From assembly GCF_904066215.1 (NCBI RefSeq), contig NZ_LR880474.1, positions 620,001 through 684,000 on the forward strand: a stretch of 64,000 nucleotides of DNA, given 5' to 3'. The position numbers were made by a program, and so were the translations under genes. The notes beneath the pieces were generated by a model. It had not been told where the DNA came from, ran no database searches, and saw nothing but the letters and a program-made list of their open reading frames with translations. Source of the stretch: Microbacterium sp. Nx66. GTDB lineage: Bacteria; Actinomycetota; Actinomycetes; Actinomycetales; Microbacteriaceae. Below, one piece after another: positions 61,461 to 64,000 of the stretch (position 1 is the stretch's first letter; the number at the start of each line of letters is the position of its first letter).

Positions 61461-62324
61461 GTGATCGGCACGCTCAACGCCCTGGTCGACCTCGTCGACG
61501 CGGACAGCGGTCAGGAGATCGACGTCGCCGCGTTCGCCCGCGCGCACGGCACCACCGAGTACCACCTGCGCCGGATGTTCTCGGCGCTCGCCGGGGTGCC
61601 GTTGACCGAATACGTGCGGCGTCGTCGGATGACGCTCGCGGGTGCGGAGCTCGCCGCCGGTGCACCGAGTCTGCTCGATGTCGCCGTTCGGCACGGCTAC
61701 GGCTCGACCGAGGCGTTCGCCCGGGCGTTCCGCGCCGTGCACGGCATCGGGCCGGCGGACGCGCGTCGGCACGGGGGTCCTCTCCGCACACAAGCTACGC
61801 TCCGGTTCCGCCTGAGCGTCGAAGGGAGCACCCCGATGGATGTCACCATCACCCACCGCCCCGCGTTCGCCCTCGTCGGTCATGCCGCGGAGGTCCCGCT
61901 CATCCACGTCGGCGTCAATCCGCACATCCAGGCGCACATCGCCGCCATCCCGCCGGAGGAGCACGCCCGCCTCAAGGCGCTCGGCAACGAGGAGCCCGCG
62001 GGCATCCTCGCCGTGACCGCCGACATCGATCCGGATGCCCCGGAGGGGACGCCGCTGACCTACCTGCACGGGGTGGCCGTGCGCGACGACACCGCGGTTC
62101 CGGACGAGCTCGACACCCTGCGCGTGGCGGAGGGCACGTGGGTCGTGTTCGGCGCGAGCGGCCCGTTTCCGGAGACTCTGCAGAATCTGTGGGCGGCGAC
62201 GGCGACCGAGTGGTTCCCGTCGAACCCGTGGCGGCTGCGACCCGGGCCCTCGATCGTCCGCTACCGGGAGTTCACCGGCGACACGGCCTCCTGTGAGCTC
62301 TGGCTCCCCGTCGAGCAGAGCTGA
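61461..62324 (+). CDS. AraC-type regulator fused to a GyrI-like domain
   Basis: A 287-aa protein. N-terminal AraC DNA-binding domain (FARAHGTTEYHLRRMFSALAGVPLTEYVRRRRM, then LLDVAVRHGYGSTEAFARAFRAVHG), then a GyrI-like ligand-binding domain (FALVGHAAEVPLIHVG, ... GTWVVFGASGPFPETLQNLW, ... CELWLPVE). GTG 61461 follows AAAGGAGG by six nt. Rob/SoxS-like architecture; it probably senses an amphiphilic drug or metabolite. Confidence 0.9.
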   Translation: MIGTLNALVDLVDADSGQEIDVAAFARAHGTTEYHLRRMFSALAGVPLTEYVRRRRMTLAGAELAAGAPSLLDVAVRHGYGSTEAFARAFRAVHGIGPADARRHGGPLRTQATLRFRLSVEGSTPMDVTITHRPAFALVGHAAEVPLIHVGVNPHIQAHIAAIPPEEHARLKALGNEEPAGILAVTADIDPDAPEGTPLTYLHGVAVRDDTAVPDELDTLRVAEGTWVVFGASGPFPETLQNLWAATATEWFPSNPWRLRPGPSIVRYREFTGDTASCELWLPVEQS

Positions 62325-62412
62325 CCGTGGATCGGGTCGGGCCCGTGGGGCTCGACCCGATGTCGGTGCCCTGGGGCACACTGACCGCACGACGACGAAG
62401 CGGGGGCAGGCC

Positions 62413-63048
62413 ATGACGGCGACCGATCCGAAGAAGACGCTCGATGCGTACCAGGCGAAACGGGGGACCTTCCGGATCCTCGAGGTGCCGCCACTGACCT
62501 ATCTGATGGTCGACGGCGCCGGCGATCCGAACACCGCGCCGGCGTTCTTCGACGCGGTCGCGGCCCTCTACCCGCTGGCGTACACGCTCAAGTTCGCCAG
62601 CCGTGCCGAGCTCGGCGTCGATCAGGTCGTGATGCCCCTGGAAGGCCTGTGGCACGCGCCGGACATGGCGTCCTTCACCACCCGACGCGACAAGTCGACC
62701 TGGCTCTGGACGCTGATGATCATGGTCGGCGACCACGTCACTCCCGTCCTCTTCGACCGTGCCGTCGAGACGGTCGCGGCGAAGAGCGCGAAGAAGGGGG
62801 AGGAGCTCCCGGCGCTGGCCGCGGTCCGGCGGGGGGTGCTAGCCGAGGGGCTGTGCGTGCAGACGCTGCACGTCGGACCGTTCGACGATGAGGGCCCCGT
62901 GCTGGAGGAGCTGCACGAGCGGTTCGTCCCGGAGAACGGGTTGCGGATGCGCGGTCGGCACCACGAGATCTATCTCAGTGACCGTCGCCGGACGGCCCCG
63001 GAGAAGCTGCGTACCATCCTGCGGCAGCCGGTGGAGCGGATCACCTGA
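62413..63048 (+). CDS. GyrI-like small-molecule-binding protein
   Basis: A 211-aa stand-alone GyrI-like protein (family of proteins with paired SHS2-type domains): RILEVPPLTYLMVDGAGDPNTAPAFFDAVAALYPLAYTL and VQTLHVGPFDDEGPVLEELHERFVPENGL, RGRHHEIYLSDRRR. ATG 62413. It follows the AraC-GyrI gene by 88 nt and may be cotranscribed. Whether it binds a drug or hydrolyses a cyclopropanoid as some members do is unknown. Confidence 0.88.
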   Translation: MTATDPKKTLDAYQAKRGTFRILEVPPLTYLMVDGAGDPNTAPAFFDAVAALYPLAYTLKFASRAELGVDQVVMPLEGLWHAPDMASFTTRRDKSTWLWTLMIMVGDHVTPVLFDRAVETVAAKSAKKGEELPALAAVRRGVLAEGLCVQTLHVGPFDDEGPVLEELHERFVPENGLRMRGRHHEIYLSDRRRTAPEKLRTILRQPVERIT

Positions 63049-63118
63049 GCGCTTCCGCACCGCGCGTCCGGAAAGCAACCCCCTGATTCCGACCGCCCGC
63101 GGCGGATACTCTTCGAGC

Positions 63119-63922
63119 ATGAGCACCGTCAAGCATGCGGCGCGCGTGGCGAAGGACTCCACCGCGTTCCGGCGGACCGCCCGCGCGGGTTTCGTCGTCC
63201 TCGGCGTCATCCACATCATCATCGGCGCGATCGCCATCACGATCGCCGCGGGTGGGTCGGGTGACGCCGACCAGGACGGCGCGATGGAGCAGGTGCGCAA
63301 CAACCCGGTCGGGGGACTGCTGCTGCTCGCGATCGCCGTGGGCCTCCTCGCGCTCGCCGTGTGGCAGGTGGCGAGCGGGTTCCTCGCCGCCGACCCCGCC
63401 GAGACGAAGAAGTGGGGCAAGCGTCTCAAGCTCTTCGGCATCTCCGGCACGTACCTCGTGATCGCCGGACTGGCGCTCATCTACGCCGTGGGCGGCCGGG
63501 CGGAGTCCTCCGACGCCTCGAAGACCCTGAGCCAGGTGGTCCTGTCCGCGCCCGGCGGGGTGGCGCTGCTCGTGGTGATCGGTCTCAGCGTCATCGGTGT
63601 CGGCATCGGCTTCATCGTCGGCGGGGTCATGCGCTCGTTCCGCAAGCTCATCGACGTGCCGACCGGAGCCGCCCGAGCCGGAGTGATGGCCCTCGGCATC
63701 GTGGGCTACGTCGGCAAGGGCATCGCGGTGGGAGTCACCGGCGTGCTGTTCGTGGTGGCCGCTGTGACGCAGGATCCGGAGCGCGCCGCGGGGCTCGACG
63801 CCGCCCTGCACAGTCTCCTCACCCTGCCGTTCGGCCGCCTCATCCTCGGGGCGGTCGGCGTCGGCTTCGCGCTGTACGGCGCCTTCTGCATCGTGCGGGC
63901 CCGTCTCGCCCGCATGTCGTAG
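63119..63922 (+). CDS. DUF1206 membrane protein
   Basis: A 267-aa integral membrane protein of family DUF1206: six membrane segments in three hairpin repeats (e.g. GFVVLGVIHIIIGAIAITIA, LLLLAIAVGLLALAVWQVASG, FGISGTYLVIAGLALIYAVG), each with a Gly-Tyr/His-rich first helix. TACTCT ends exactly six nt before ATG 63119, so the mRNA is probably leaderless; the longer open frame lies within the upstream gene. Function unknown. Confidence 0.88.
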   Translation: MSTVKHAARVAKDSTAFRRTARAGFVVLGVIHIIIGAIAITIAAGGSGDADQDGAMEQVRNNPVGGLLLLAIAVGLLALAVWQVASGFLAADPAETKKWGKRLKLFGISGTYLVIAGLALIYAVGGRAESSDASKTLSQVVLSAPGGVALLVVIGLSVIGVGIGFIVGGVMRSFRKLIDVPTGAARAGVMALGIVGYVGKGIAVGVTGVLFVVAAVTQDPERAAGLDAALHSLLTLPFGRLILGAVGVGFALYGAFCIVRARLARMS

Positions 63923-64000
63923 TCCTTCCGCCCGGGCACGACTTCGGAGATCGCCGCCGACGCGCCGCTCGGTAGTCGCACGGCCCGGGGCGTCTCGTCC

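Overview
The window reads as chromosome of a high-GC Gram-positive actinobacterium, most probably Microbacterium or a close Microbacteriaceae relative. Pointers are the Lsr2 nucleoid protein, the gene order ppa / tilS / hpt / ftsH / folE-P-B-K / DUF3180 / twin PH-domain proteins / DUF2520 / lysS, a large mycolate-independent envelope gene set, and many genes with a TANNNT box about 6 nt before the ATG (leaderless transcripts). The genus is inferred from gene content, not from a marker-gene comparison.

Region 1 (1-4.1 kb): an alkylsulfatase, a uracil-DNA-glycosylase-like protein, a lipoprotein and a DUF3224 protein. Region 2 (about 4.1-20.1 kb): an accessory island. From left to right it holds a three-gene cassette with two different GIY-YIG proteins; an RHH/PIN toxin-antitoxin pair; Lsr2 plus a small basic protein; a four-gene Xre/RES-type operon whose last gene is frameshifted; a metallophosphoesterase; and a mobilization/replication/integration module (relaxase, MobC-like protein, candidate oriT hairpin, primase-helicase-like ATPase, AlpA-like excisionase, Xre repressor, tyrosine integrase) and an unknown 315-aa protein. 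It ends at a tRNA-Phe/Asp/Glu cluster. No type IV secretion or coupling-protein gene is visible, so it looks like an integrative mobilizable element next to tRNA-Phe. I could not find its att repeats, and its left edge is unknown.

Region 3 (20.5-44 kb): core housekeeping genes. These are a Tat-exported M23 peptidase, pyrophosphatase, TilS, hypoxanthine phosphoribosyltransferase, FtsH, the four-gene folate cluster, a PH-domain pair (the second frameshifted in its Pro-rich tail), LysS, cardiolipin synthase, diacylglycerol kinase, SerS, a HAD phosphatase and tRNA-Ser(TGA). Two sites carry a short intergenic repeat with core CTTCGACAGGCTCAGCGACC.

Region 4 (44-57.1 kb): an LCP cell-wall ligase, then a complete L-rhamnose regulon. 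Nine genes run leftwards from a LacI-type operator: ABC ATPase, two permeases, binding protein, mutarotase, isomerase, an esterase, bifunctional aldolase/dehydrogenase, and kinase. The divergent LacI-family regulator has its own operator. Together they import L-rhamnose and convert it to dihydroxyacetone phosphate and an oxidised lactaldehyde product.

Region 5 (57.1-64 kb): a potassium channel, tRNA-Ser(GCT), a MarR/short-chain-dehydrogenase divergent pair with a palindromic operator, the amino-acid transporter pair MetPS, two GyrI-like proteins (one fused to an AraC domain), and a DUF1206 membrane protein.
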